DNA of 64,000 nucleotides, from the NCBI RefSeq assembly GCF_004217335.1, contig NZ_SHMP01000005.1, forward strand, positions 428,783 through 492,782. Direction: 5' to 3'. Below the pieces are notes generated by a model that was given only the letters and a program-made list of their open reading frames with translations, ran no database searches and was not told where the DNA came from. The translations under genes and the position numbers were made by a program. Positions 46,615-58,586 of this stretch are shown here, piece after piece. Source of the DNA: Natrinema hispanicum. Lineage in GTDB: Archaea > Halobacteriota > Halobacteria > Halobacteriales > Natrialbaceae. Position 1 is the first letter of the stretch; every line of letters begins with the position of its first letter.

Positions 46615-47829
46615 GTCCGCGGCACCGCCGGCCATCGATCCTGCCTCCGTACCGAAGACCTCGTTGTCGGTGAGGTAACACTGCGGATCGGGCTCGAAGA
46701 GGTCGCCGGTCGCCGCCAGCGCGCGCAATCGCGAGGCTCCGCGACAGATCGACTGGTACTGGCAATCGGCACACTTTCCTTTCAGGTGCTCCTCACGGTT
46801 GCGAAGTGCCTCGAGCAGCGGGTTCGACTCGTCCTCCCAGATCTCGCCGAAGGGCCGGTCCCGGACGTTGCCGAGACTGTAGCCCTGCCAGAACTGGGTC
46901 AGGTGGACGTTGCCCTGATAGTCCACGTCGGCGATCCGCTCGCCGGTCGGGTCGCCGCCGTTTCGCTCGAGGTAGTCGTAGACTGCCTGCGCTTTCGCCT
47001 CGCCGAACTCCTCGCGGGCGTACTCCACGAGGAAGGCAGCGTCGGCGTAGTTGCCAACTAACAGGGTCTCGATCTCCTCGCCGCGGTCGTGGTACTCGAG
47101 GGTCATGTCCGCCACACGGCGAACCGCCTCGCGTTTCTCCTGTGGGGAGAGGTCAGCGTCGACGATTTCGGCCCCGCGGCCGCCGTAATCGAGGTGATAG
47201 AAACAGAACCGATCGAGCCCTTTCTCGGCGAGTAAGTCGACGACCCCCTCGAGGTCGGGTGCGTTGGCTTCGGTGATCGTATATCGCAGCCCGGTCTTGA
47301 GGCCGGCCTCGAGACAGTTCTCGATGCCGCGGACGGCGGCGTCGAACGCGCCGTCCTCGCCGCGGAACCGATCGTTTCGCTCGGGGAGGCCGTCGACAGA
47401 GATACCGGCGTACTGGAGCCCGGCATCACGCAGCGCCGCGGCCTTTTCGCGGGTGATGAGGGTGCCATTGGACGATAACACCGGTCGGAGCCCCTGATCG
47501 GCCGCATAGGAGACGAGTTCGACCAGATCGTCGCGCACGAGCGGTTCACCGCCCGAGAAGAGCACGACTGGCGCGCCGTAGTCGGCGAGCTGGTCGAGAA
47601 ACGCCTTCCCTTCGGCGGTCGTGAACTCGCCGGACGCGGGGTCGAGGTCTGCGCCCGCATAGCAATGCGAACAATAGAGATTACATCGGCGGGTCGTGTT
47701 CCAGACGACGACCGGCCGCCGCTGTTTCTTTTCGGTGATCTGTGGTTTCTTAGAGCCCTCGGCCGCGTCGTAGCGGAGTCCGTCGCCCTCCGCGTCGAGA
47801 TCACAGAGCAGTTTGCTGATCGAAATCAC
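46612..47829 (-). CDS. AhbC/NirJ-like radical SAM protein
   Basis: The 405-aa protein starts at GTG 47829 (MISISKLLCDLDAEGDGLRYDAAEGS). The radical SAM motif is C49-x3-C53-x2-C56 in RRCNLYCSHCYAGADL, after the AhbC/NirJ-type RPVVVWNTT. The C-terminal auxiliary cluster region reads GNVHLTQFWQGYSLGNVRDRPF and KCADCQYQSICRGASRLRA...DPQCYL; the first SPASM Cys is replaced by Gln, as in NirJ/AhbC. AhbC converts didecarboxysiroheme to Fe-coproporphyrin III in the archaeal heme pathway. A RiPP-maturase role is the alternative. Its GTG overlaps the PaaB-like gene by 4 nt. Confidence 0.82.
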   Translation of the reverse strand: MISISKLLCDLDAEGDGLRYDAAEGSKKPQITEKKQRRPVVVWNTTRRCNLYCSHCYAGADLDPASGEFTTAEGKAFLDQLADYGAPVVLFSGGEPLVRDDLVELVSYAADQGLRPVLSSNGTLITREKAAALRDAGLQYAGISVDGLPERNDRFRGEDGAFDAAVRGIENCLEAGLKTGLRYTITEANAPDLEGVVDLLAEKGLDRFCFYHLDYGGRGAEIVDADLSPQEKREAVRRVADMTLEYHDRGEEIETLLVGNYADAAFLVEYAREEFGEAKAQAVYDYLERNGGDPTGERIADVDYQGNVHLTQFWQGYSLGNVRDRPFGEIWEDESNPLLEALRNREEHLKGKCADCQYQSICRGASRLRALAATGDLFEPDPQCYLTDNEVFGTEAGSMAGGAAD

Positions 47830-48137
47830 GCGTCCTGCACCTCCGGTTTCCCGTCGGTCCCTTCGTTGACGCGCGATTCCTCGCCCTCGGTGTCGGTTGT
47901 GAGCCCTCGCGTCGAGTACCGTTCGACTGCCTCGGCCGGGCAGAGCCAGACGTCGGCGGCGTCCCAGCCGAACAGGCGGGACGCGTGTTCGTGAGCTTCC
48001 GTCGCGCTCGCGGCGGCGACGCTGCCGACGTGGCGCATCGAATCGGCCGCCTCGACGCGAACGAAGATTTCCCACTGTGGGGTCGGGTTCCCTCGCTCGT
48101 CGCTCTCGACGAGAGACCGGCGTGCGTTCTCGACCAT
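47826..48137 (-). CDS. Small PaaB-like protein coupled to the radical SAM gene (family called an rSAM-partnered candidate RiPP)
   Basis: The 103-aa protein starts at ATG 48137 (MVENARRSLVESDERGNPTPQ). The segment WEIFVRVEAADSMRHVGSVA, then ATEAHEHASRLFGWDAADVWLCPAEAVERYS, closely follows the PaaB pattern (WEVFVR...HVGS..A..A...A..L...WV.PA). PaaB is the small non-catalytic subunit of phenylacetyl-CoA epoxidase. The 35-aa acidic tail lacks a GG or Cys-rich core. From memory, this matches the group named Htur_1727 candidate RiPPs. Stop and GTG of the AhbC-like gene overlap (translational coupling), so the two proteins probably work together. Confidence 0.75.
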   Translation of the reverse strand: MVENARRSLVESDERGNPTPQWEIFVRVEAADSMRHVGSVAAASATEAHEHASRLFGWDAADVWLCPAEAVERYSTRGLTTDTEGEESRVNEGTDGKPEVQDA

Positions 48138-48285
48138 ACTGACACCTACGAGACGATACCGAAGGCCGTTCCGTGACCTCCCAGTGTGTGGGAACACCTC
48201 CCTCCCCGGTCGAACATCTTCCCGTTTTCTCAGCCATCGGGAACGACGGGTCGTATTTTCGGCTGTTTGACACCCACCTCCCGAT

Positions 48286-49419
48286 ATGCGTCCCGGCACA
48301 CTCGAGACAGCCCAGCGACCGTTCGTCCTCATCTGGGAACTCACCCAGGCCTGTGGCCTCGCCTGTAATCACTGTCGAGCCGACGCCAAGCCCCAACGTC
48401 ATCCCGACGAGCTCTCGACGGCGGAGGGGAAGGCGCTGCTCGAGGACGCGGCCGAATTCGGCGACGGCCAGCTGGTCGTCCTCTCGGGCGGCGACCCGCT
48501 CGTCCGCGACGACGTCGAGGAACTGATCGCCTCCGGTGACGATCTCGGACTCCGGATGACGATTACGCCCAGCGGGACCGGTTCGCTGACCGCAGACCGC
48601 ATCGAGGCGATGGCTAATGCTGGCCTCAAGCGCATGGCCGTCAGCCTCGACGGTGCCTCAGCTGAGACTCACGATGCCTTCCGCGGGGAGGAGGGCAGCT
48701 TCGCGGAGACGATCCGAGCCGTCGAAGACGCTCGCGCGGCCGGTCTGCCGGTCCAGGTCAACACCACGGTCTGCCAGCAGACCGTCGACGAACTCCCCGC
48801 GATTCGGGAGCTGTTGGCCGACCTCGGGGCCGTCATGTGGAGCGTCTTCTTCCTCGTACCCGTCGGCCGCGGCCAGATCCTCGAGCCGATCACACCGGAG
48901 CGGGCCGACATGGTGATGGCGTGGCTGGCCGAGGTCAGCGAGACGGAGCCCTTCGGGGTCAAAACGACCGAAGCCCCGCAATATCGGCGGGTCGTGATGC
49001 AACGACGGGGAGAAACAGCCGATGGGGGCGAGAAAGGGGCCGCGCCCGACCCAGGCGTCAAGCGCCGGACCGGTATCGTCGCAGGCGACGGCTTCGCGTT
49101 CGTCAGCCATACGGGCGAGGTGTTCCCCTCGGGGTTCCTCCCTGAATCCGCGGGGAACGTCCGCGACCGGCCGGTCACCGATAGCTACCGGAATTCGGCG
49201 TTGTTCCAGTCGCTGCGCGACCGCGACCGGCTCTCGGGCAAATGCGGGGCCTGTCCGTACCGCCACGTCTGCGGCGGGAGCCGTTCGCGGGCGTTCGCCC
49301 ACACCGGCGACCCGCTTGCGAGCGATCCGCTCTGTCCGTTCGTCCCCGAGGTCTACGACGGCCCCCTCCCCTGGGATGACGCGGACAGCGGGGCTCGCGG
49401 CGTCTCGAGCGGTGGCTGA
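48286..49419 (+). CDS. AhbD-like radical SAM/SPASM protein
   Basis: The 377-aa protein (MRPGTLETAQRPFVLIWELT) has C23-x3-C27-x2-C30 in QACGLACNHCRADAKP, the GGDPLVRDD SAM-binding segment, and LKRMAVSLDGASAETHDAFRG. C-terminal auxiliary-cluster cysteines lie in GEVFPSGFLPESAGNVRDRP (first Cys replaced by Ser) and KCGACPYRHVCGGSRSRAFAHTGDPLASDPLCPF. It resembles AhbD (Fe-coproporphyrin III to heme) and the TIGR04053 radical SAM group. It is divergent from the PaaB-like gene with a 148-bp shared promoter. With the AhbC-like protein it may complete heme synthesis (inference). Confidence 0.82.
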   Translation: MRPGTLETAQRPFVLIWELTQACGLACNHCRADAKPQRHPDELSTAEGKALLEDAAEFGDGQLVVLSGGDPLVRDDVEELIASGDDLGLRMTITPSGTGSLTADRIEAMANAGLKRMAVSLDGASAETHDAFRGEEGSFAETIRAVEDARAAGLPVQVNTTVCQQTVDELPAIRELLADLGAVMWSVFFLVPVGRGQILEPITPERADMVMAWLAEVSETEPFGVKTTEAPQYRRVVMQRRGETADGGEKGAAPDPGVKRRTGIVAGDGFAFVSHTGEVFPSGFLPESAGNVRDRPVTDSYRNSALFQSLRDRDRLSGKCGACPYRHVCGGSRSRAFAHTGDPLASDPLCPFVPEVYDGPLPWDDADSGARGVSSGG

Positions 49420-49500
49420 TACGGTCTGCTGTCACGCTGTCCCGGTGGGCCCGCAGTGCTGGTCGCGGTCCCACCGGAACTGACTGACAGGAGTCCGTAT
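49418..49500 (+). repeat. Palindromic intergenic repeat, copy 3
   Basis: The 83-bp element starts GATACGGTCTGCTGTCACG and ends CTGACTGACAGGAGTCCGT plus AT; the ends are imperfect inverted repeats (ATACGGTCTGCTGTCA against ATACGGACTCCTGTCA). The middle (GTGGGCCCGCAGTGCTGGTC) matches the copy at 46556-46580 closely. Confidence 0.65.
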
Positions 49501-49590
49501 GACCGGCACAGTCGACGGGACGGCGATGTGGCTCACGTCGAACGCGACAGATCGCAAAAAACGGATCGCAATCGCAGTCGCTCGTCGGCG

Positions 49591-51426
<1,836 letters not shown>

Positions 51427-51586
51427 TCCTGTCGAAACCGTCGTGAGGGGCCTACGTTACTTTTTCGCAACTGATTCGTCGCAACAGGGTGTTTTTGTTA
51501 TTTATCAAACCATTATCGCGGACTGAACGAGGTGTGTTCCATGGTAGTTATGGACAAGCGTTATCCGAACTGAGCCCCTGAGTTGG

Positions 51587-52732
51587 ATGATGGACGAGCT
51601 GGTAGCCAGTCCACTCCAGACACAATCGGTGCTCGAGGATCCGATCCTGCTCGTCGGGTCGATCGGGCTCTTGCTTGTCGTGATCACGGTCTGGCAGATG
51701 GTCGAGATCGTGGATGCCTACGACAGAGCCGCGCTGACCGTCTTCGGCGAGTACCGCGAGCTCTTGGAACCGGGCCTGAACATCGTCCCGCCGTTCGTCT
51801 CGCGGCTCTACACGTTCGACATGCGGACCCAGACGATCGACGTGCCGAGCCAGGAGGCGATCACGCGGGACAACTCCCCCGTGACGGCCGATGCCGTCGT
51901 CTACATCCGGGTGATGAACGCCAAGCGCGCGTTCCTCGAGGTCGACGACTACGAGCGGGCGGTCTCGAACCTCGCCCAGACGACGCTACGTGCAGTGATC
52001 GGCGACATGGAACTCGACGACACGCTCAGTCGGCGCGAGCTGATCAACGAGCGAATCCGCACCGAACTCGACGAACCGACCGACGAATGGGGTATCCGCG
52101 TGGAATCGGTCGAGGTCCGCGAGGTCACCCCCTCCCAGGGCGTCAAAGGCGCGATGGAAGAGCAGACCTCCGCCGAGCGCCGCCGCCGGGCGATGATCCT
52201 CGAGGCACAGGGTGAACGCCGCAGCGCCATCGAGAAAGCCGAAGGCCAGAAACAGTCGAACATCATCCGCGCCCAGGGTGAAAAGCAAAGTCAGATCCTC
52301 GAAGCGCAGGGAGATGCGATCTCGACTGTCTTGCGCGCGCGCTCGGCCGAATCGATGGGCGAACGCGCCGTCATCGACAAGGGCATGGAGACGCTCGCCG
52401 ACATCGGCCAGGGCGAGTCGACGACGTTCGTCCTGCCCCAAGAACTGTCCTCGCTGGTCGGCCGCTACGGCAAACACCTCTCGGGTAGCGATGTCGAAGC
52501 AGACGGCACGGAACTCGAGAGTCTCGAGTTCGACGAGGAAACCCGCGAACTGATCGGCCTGGATGACATCGCCGACATCATCGGCGAAATCGACGAACAG
52601 GCAGCCATGGACGTCGAGACGATGGAACAGGAGGCCAAAGCCATCAAAGAGGGCGGCGATGTGGGAACGGAAATCGACATCTCCGATACGTCGACGGCTG
52701 CCGACTCGGAGTCGACCCCGGAATCGGAGTAG
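51587..52732 (+). CDS. SPFH/band-7 (stomatin-like) membrane protein
   Basis: The 381-aa protein has one N-terminal membrane helix (LLVGSIGLLLVVITVWQMVEIV), then the SPFH domain (YDRAALTVFGEYRELLEPGLNIVPPFVSRLYTFDMRTQTIDVPSQEAITRDNSPVTADAVVYIRV). A long helical region rich in Glu/Arg/Gln follows (SAERRRRAMILEAQGERRSAIEKAEGQKQSNIIRAQGEKQSQI) and the end is acidic. Family proteins form membrane microdomains, often with an NfeD partner; none is next to it here. Start 51587 or the next Met at 51590. It is divergent from pccA. Confidence 0.9.
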   Translation: MMDELVASPLQTQSVLEDPILLVGSIGLLLVVITVWQMVEIVDAYDRAALTVFGEYRELLEPGLNIVPPFVSRLYTFDMRTQTIDVPSQEAITRDNSPVTADAVVYIRVMNAKRAFLEVDDYERAVSNLAQTTLRAVIGDMELDDTLSRRELINERIRTELDEPTDEWGIRVESVEVREVTPSQGVKGAMEEQTSAERRRRAMILEAQGERRSAIEKAEGQKQSNIIRAQGEKQSQILEAQGDAISTVLRARSAESMGERAVIDKGMETLADIGQGESTTFVLPQELSSLVGRYGKHLSGSDVEADGTELESLEFDEETRELIGLDDIADIIGEIDEQAAMDVETMEQEAKAIKEGGDVGTEIDISDTSTAADSESTPESE

Positions 52733-52883
52733 AGCGGCTGTTTCTCTCGGGTGGTGCGTCTCCATCTCTATTGGAAATGTGGGACAAGAGTACGATCAGA
52801 GCGTATTAGCGAGTATACGGATGGAGGAACAAACGCGAGTCGATGCCAGGGACGGAACCTCTAACTGATATAGCTACTAGATA

Positions 52884-52893
52884 AAATTAAATA
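52884..52893 (+). promoter_or_regulatory. TATA box of the ICMT-like gene
   Basis: AAATTAAATA lies 26-35 nt upstream of ATG 52919, again a leaderless layout. Confidence 0.5.
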
Positions 52894-52918
52894 GGTTTCA
52901 ACCCGAATCAGCCCTCAT

Positions 52919-53518
52919 ATGGAACCGCTACTCAACGATTCAGTATATCTTCTCGTCTTCTACGCGGCGGTGGCTGTGACGCTGGGGCCGGACATCCTAC
53001 GGGAGGTCCGTCGTCGCCGTGACGATACCGGGGCCGCCGTGACACGAGATAAGGGGTCGAAATGGGTTATCGGCGTTGCCAGTGGCGGCGGTATCCTTGC
53101 GGGCGTTGCCGCCGTCTATCTGGTTCCCTCACTGGCAATCCTGTGGCAGCCTCGTCTCGTGTTCGCTGCAGGAATCGTCGTCCTGCTCGTTGGCGGTGTC
53201 ATCCGACAGTATGCAGTACGGACGTTGAATGACTACTTCACGATCACGATCAAGATACACGAAGACCAACAGGTCGTCGATACAGGCCCTTATCGGTGGG
53301 TCCGACATCCATCCTACACTGGGAGTCTCCTCGAACACACCGGCATTGGCCTCGTCCTTGGCAACTGGGCAAGTCTCGTCACAGTTGTCGGCGCGCTCGT
53401 CATAGCGTACGTCTACCGTATTCGCATCGAGGAACGCGTACTTTCCGAAGAACTCGGCGAGCCATATCAGCGGATTCTGAACCGCACGCCATACCGGTTG
53501 ATTCCCTACGTGTGGTGA
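52919..53518 (+). CDS. Isoprenylcysteine carboxyl methyltransferase (ICMT/PEMT)-like membrane protein
   Basis: The 199-aa protein has four to five membrane segments and the ICMT family signature in its second half: GPYRWVRHPSYTGSLLEHTGIGLVLGNWASL (SAM-binding RHPxY.G) and YRIRIEERVLSEELGEPYQRILNRTPYRLIPYVW (the E-E...F..Y motif). It methylates a membrane-associated substrate with SAM; the substrate in archaea is unknown. Its stop lies at the edge of an inverted-repeat element. Confidence 0.88.
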   Translation: MEPLLNDSVYLLVFYAAVAVTLGPDILREVRRRRDDTGAAVTRDKGSKWVIGVASGGGILAGVAAVYLVPSLAILWQPRLVFAAGIVVLLVGGVIRQYAVRTLNDYFTITIKIHEDQQVVDTGPYRWVRHPSYTGSLLEHTGIGLVLGNWASLVTVVGALVIAYVYRIRIEERVLSEELGEPYQRILNRTPYRLIPYVW

Positions 53519-53627
53519 TACTGCCGGACAGCAGTCACGACGATGCCGGTCGCGGATTCGCGGCTGTCGCCACCGGTGACGGCCGCCACAGCGCGACCGA
53601 TCGTCACGTCGTTCTATCCGGCAGTAT
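53518..53627. repeat. Inverted-repeat element after the ICMT-like gene
   Basis: ATACTGCCGGA (53518-53528) and TCCGGCAGTAT (53617-53627) are perfect complements at the ends of a 110-bp non-coding stretch. It begins GATAC and has CAGCAG near the end, as in the 46-49 kb repeats, so it may belong to the same group (uncertain). Confidence 0.6.
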
Positions 53628-53775
53628 GGGATGGTGACGGGAAATCCGTCCGATAGTGGCCACTGAACATGATCTAATCCACGTTCTGGTTGACACCCAC
53701 AGACGTGTAACCGAAACACGCCGTCAAAACACGCCTCGAGCGACGTCCGTCTCGAAAAAACGGCTACCGGTGTGT

Positions 53776-55684
<1,909 letters not shown>

Positions 55685-55835
55685 GCTGGGAACACCCCTG
55701 CGCGATTCATACGGCGTTGTGCGAGGACCAACTGGAAAAGGATTCCGTAACTCCTTCACGATTATTGACCGAGAGTCGATATATATTCGACCGGCCACGG
55801 AAAGCTATATGGGCGTATCATAGATAACAGCGGGT

Positions 55836-57188
55836 ATGGCAGAACGCGAATCATGGGCTACGCGAACAGGGTTCATCCTGGCTGCGGTCGGCAGCGCAGT
55901 CGGGTTGGGAAACATCTGGCGGTTCCCCTATCAGGTGGGTGAACAGGGCGGGGCTGCGTTCCTGTTTATCTATCTCCTGTTGATCGTTGGGGTCGGATTC
56001 CCGGTTATCCTCGTCGAGTTCGTCGTCGGCCGGAACACGGAACGAAACCCCGTCGGCGCACTGAAACGGATCGGAAGCGGTGCGTGGACGAAGATCGGCT
56101 GGGTCTTCGTTACGGCTGGGTTCGTTATCCTCTCGTACTACAGCGTCGTCGCCGGCTGGACGCTCAGATACGTTCTCCTCGGATTGCAAGGGAACTACAC
56201 GGCCGAGAGCGCACCTGAACAGTTCGGCGCAGTCGCGAGCGGACTCGACGCCGTCGTGCTCCACGCGATCTTCATGGCAGCAGTCGTCGCGATCGTCGCA
56301 CTCGGCATCGAGCGCGGGATCGAACTTTCAGTCAAGTTGATGGTGCCCGCGATCATCCTCATCTCGATCGGACTCGCAGCGTACGCGTTTACTCTCGATG
56401 GGGCAGCCGATGCCTACGCCTACTACCTCTCGCCGGAACTCAGCACCATCGCGTCCGAGTGGACGACGATCCTCCCGGCGGCCGCCGCACAGGCGTTCTT
56501 TACGCTGTCACTCGGGATGGGTGTGATGATCACATACGCGTCCTACCTCGGTGAGGACCGGAACCTCGCGGAGGACGCTGGTATCATCGCCGTCCTCGAC
56601 ACCTTCATCGCCTTTACCGCCGGGCTGATCGCGTTCCCCGTTCTGTTCGCAGCGGGGATCGAACCCGGTGCGTCTGGCCCATCGCTCATCTTCGTGAGCC
56701 TCGCCGCGGCGTTCGCCGAACTCCCGTTCGGAGGTCTCCTCGGCGCGGTCTTCTTCGCCACCGTCGCTATCGCCGCACTCTCGAGTGCGATTAGTATCAT
56801 GGAGGTCGTCGTCTCCTACCTGATCGACGAACGTGGCATCGGTCGCGTTCCCGCGACGGCTGCACTGGGCGTGGCTATGTTCCTCGTCGGAACGCCGGCC
56901 GCGCTCGACCTCGTCTTCATCGACCTCTACGACGGCTTCGCCAACAGCATCCTGCTCATGCTCGGCGGACTCCTGCTGTCGGTCTTCGTCGGCTGGATCG
57001 TTCCCGATCTCGCCCTCGACGAGATCAGCAAAGGCATCAGAAACGTCGGCTCGCTGGGTTCGGCGTGGCTCTGGTTCGTCCGGGTCCCGGTCGTCCTCGC
57101 GCTGATCATTCTGGTCGCGCTGAACGCGTGGGACTATTTCGGATTCCTGACCGGCGACTTCGCTGACTGGCTCAGTACGAACCTCTAA
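55836..57188 (+). CDS. Neurotransmitter:sodium symporter (NSS) family transporter
   Basis: The 450-aa LeuT-fold protein has the TM1 signature GFILAAVGSAVGLGNIWRFPYQVGEQGGAAFLFIYL and about eleven helices. Other segments are FPVILVEFVVGRNTERNPV, FFTLSLGMGVMITYASYL (TM6 unwound region) and SSAISIMEVVVSYLIDERG. It imports an amino acid or similar solute with Na+; the substrate cannot be told. It is divergent from pccB, sharing a 151-bp promoter region with TATATAT near 55780. Confidence 0.9.
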   Translation: MAERESWATRTGFILAAVGSAVGLGNIWRFPYQVGEQGGAAFLFIYLLLIVGVGFPVILVEFVVGRNTERNPVGALKRIGSGAWTKIGWVFVTAGFVILSYYSVVAGWTLRYVLLGLQGNYTAESAPEQFGAVASGLDAVVLHAIFMAAVVAIVALGIERGIELSVKLMVPAIILISIGLAAYAFTLDGAADAYAYYLSPELSTIASEWTTILPAAAAQAFFTLSLGMGVMITYASYLGEDRNLAEDAGIIAVLDTFIAFTAGLIAFPVLFAAGIEPGASGPSLIFVSLAAAFAELPFGGLLGAVFFATVAIAALSSAISIMEVVVSYLIDERGIGRVPATAALGVAMFLVGTPAALDLVFIDLYDGFANSILLMLGGLLLSVFVGWIVPDLALDEISKGIRNVGSLGSAWLWFVRVPVVLALIILVALNAWDYFGFLTGDFADWLSTNL

Positions 57189-57341
57189 CTGGTCCCGACG
57201 GCAGCGACGATCGATTGCCGGCCGCTTTTTTGGCTCGCTCTGATACGGCCTGCTGTCAGTCACATCTCGCGTACCCACGACCCGCCAGCCCGTCATACGG
57301 GTACGCCGAGAGACAGTGACAGCAAATCGGATCCGTCGATA

Positions 57342-58076
57342 TCAGGCTTCCCCGTAGACCGGCACTGCAGCGCCGCTGGTCACTGCCGCGCCGTCGCTAC
57401 AGAGGAAAGCCATTACGTCGGCGATTTCGATCGGATCGACCCACGAGTCGTGATCCGCGTCGGGCATCATCTCGCGGTTCATCGGCGTATCGATCACGCT
57501 CGGCATCACGCAGTTTGCCCGTACGGTTCCGCGGTTTTCCTCGGCGAGTGTCTCCGTCAACAGCCGGATTCCGGCTTTCGTGATCCGATAGGGGCCGTCG
57601 CCTTCGCCGCCCTCGAGCGACGACCGCGCGCTGATACTGACGATCGAGCCCTCCGTCTCTTGGAGGTGGGGCAAGGCGTGTTTCGCGGCGAGAAACGCCG
57701 TCTTCAGGTTGATATTCAGCAGGAGATCGAACTCCGCGAGATCGGTGTCCTCGATGTGATCGCCGCCACGCCACGTGCCGGCAATGTTCAGCAGGTGGTC
57801 GATTCGACCATGGTCGTCGACGACGGATTCGACGAGCGCCGCCACGTCGTCTTCGTCGGTCAGGTCCGCTTCGTAGAACGCGAGGTCGGATTCGGTGGCC
57901 GGATCGCGCTCGAGCAAACTATCCTCGTCGTCGGGCCCGATCACGTCGACGGCACAGACCGTCGCGCCCGCCTCGAGAAACCGATCGACGGCGGCGCTAC
58001 CGAGCGCCCCGCTCGCACCGGTGACCACCGCCACGGTGTCGCTGAAGTCGACGTCGAACGAAGTCGTCGATGACAT
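57342..58076 (-). CDS. Short-chain dehydrogenase/reductase
   Basis: The 244-aa protein from ATG 58076 (MSSTTSFDVDFSDTVAVVTGASGALGSAAVDRFLEAGATVCAVDVIGPDDED) has the cofactor loop TGASGALG, LLNIAGTWRGG (NAG-type), the catalytic Ser in VSISARSSLEGG and the pair Y-x-x-x-K in PYRITKAGIR. An Asp at the end of the second strand (VDVIG) favours NAD(H). Substrate unknown. A degenerate GATACGGCCTGCTGTCAGTC at 57242-57261 resembles one end of the palindromic repeats. Confidence 0.9.
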   Translation of the reverse strand: MSSTTSFDVDFSDTVAVVTGASGALGSAAVDRFLEAGATVCAVDVIGPDDEDSLLERDPATESDLAFYEADLTDEDDVAALVESVVDDHGRIDHLLNIAGTWRGGDHIEDTDLAEFDLLLNINLKTAFLAAKHALPHLQETEGSIVSISARSSLEGGEGDGPYRITKAGIRLLTETLAEENRGTVRANCVMPSVIDTPMNREMMPDADHDSWVDPIEIADVMAFLCSDGAAVTSGAAVPVYGEA

Positions 58077-58132
58077 ACGACCACATACACCATTCGACTG
58101 CATCAAAGGCGGGGCTCACAGAGTGCGGTTCG

Positions 58133-58522
58133 TCAGTCGCCGACGGTCGTCACCGTAACGGTCCGCGTGCGCGGCCCATCACACTCGAGCAGCAACACCG
58201 ACTGCCACGTTCCCAGTGCCAACTGCCCGTTCTCGACCGGAATCGTCACGTCCGGCCCGACCAGCGCTGCCCGAAGATGCGAGTCTGCGTTGCCGTCGAG
58301 CTCGTCGTGGGCGTGTCCCTCGTCGGGCACGAGATCCCCAAGGAACGTCTCGATGTCGCCCCGAAGCCGCGGCTCGTTTTCTTGGACGACGAGGCCGGCC
58401 GTCGTGTGCCTGACAAACGCCGTACAGAGCCCTGACTCGAGGTCGTCGGAGACAGCGGCGGCGACCTGGTCTGTCACGTCGACGGTCGTCAGCCGTGCGT
58501 CGGTGTCGACGGAAAACGTCAT
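58133..58522 (-). CDS. yjbQ: YjbQ/UPF0047-family protein
   Basis: The 129-aa protein (MTFSVDTDARLTTVDVTDQVAAAV) has the compact beta-sandwich signature CTAFVRHTTAGLVVQENEPRLRGDIETFLGDLVPDEGHAHDELDGNADSHLRAALVGPDVTIPVENGQLALGTWQSVLLLECDG. His residues of H-T-T-A and H-A-H-D match the proposed metal or phosphate site. In E. coli the homologue has weak thiamine-phosphate synthase activity; the true role is unknown. It ends upstream of the SDR gene start by 56 nt, same strand. Confidence 0.92.
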   Translation of the reverse strand: MTFSVDTDARLTTVDVTDQVAAAVSDDLESGLCTAFVRHTTAGLVVQENEPRLRGDIETFLGDLVPDEGHAHDELDGNADSHLRAALVGPDVTIPVENGQLALGTWQSVLLLECDGPRTRTVTVTTVGD

Positions 58523-58586
58523 ACGAGACGCTTCGACCGCGAGAATCGATTACGTTCCGGTTGTATTCGCGCCCGCGATAACGGAA

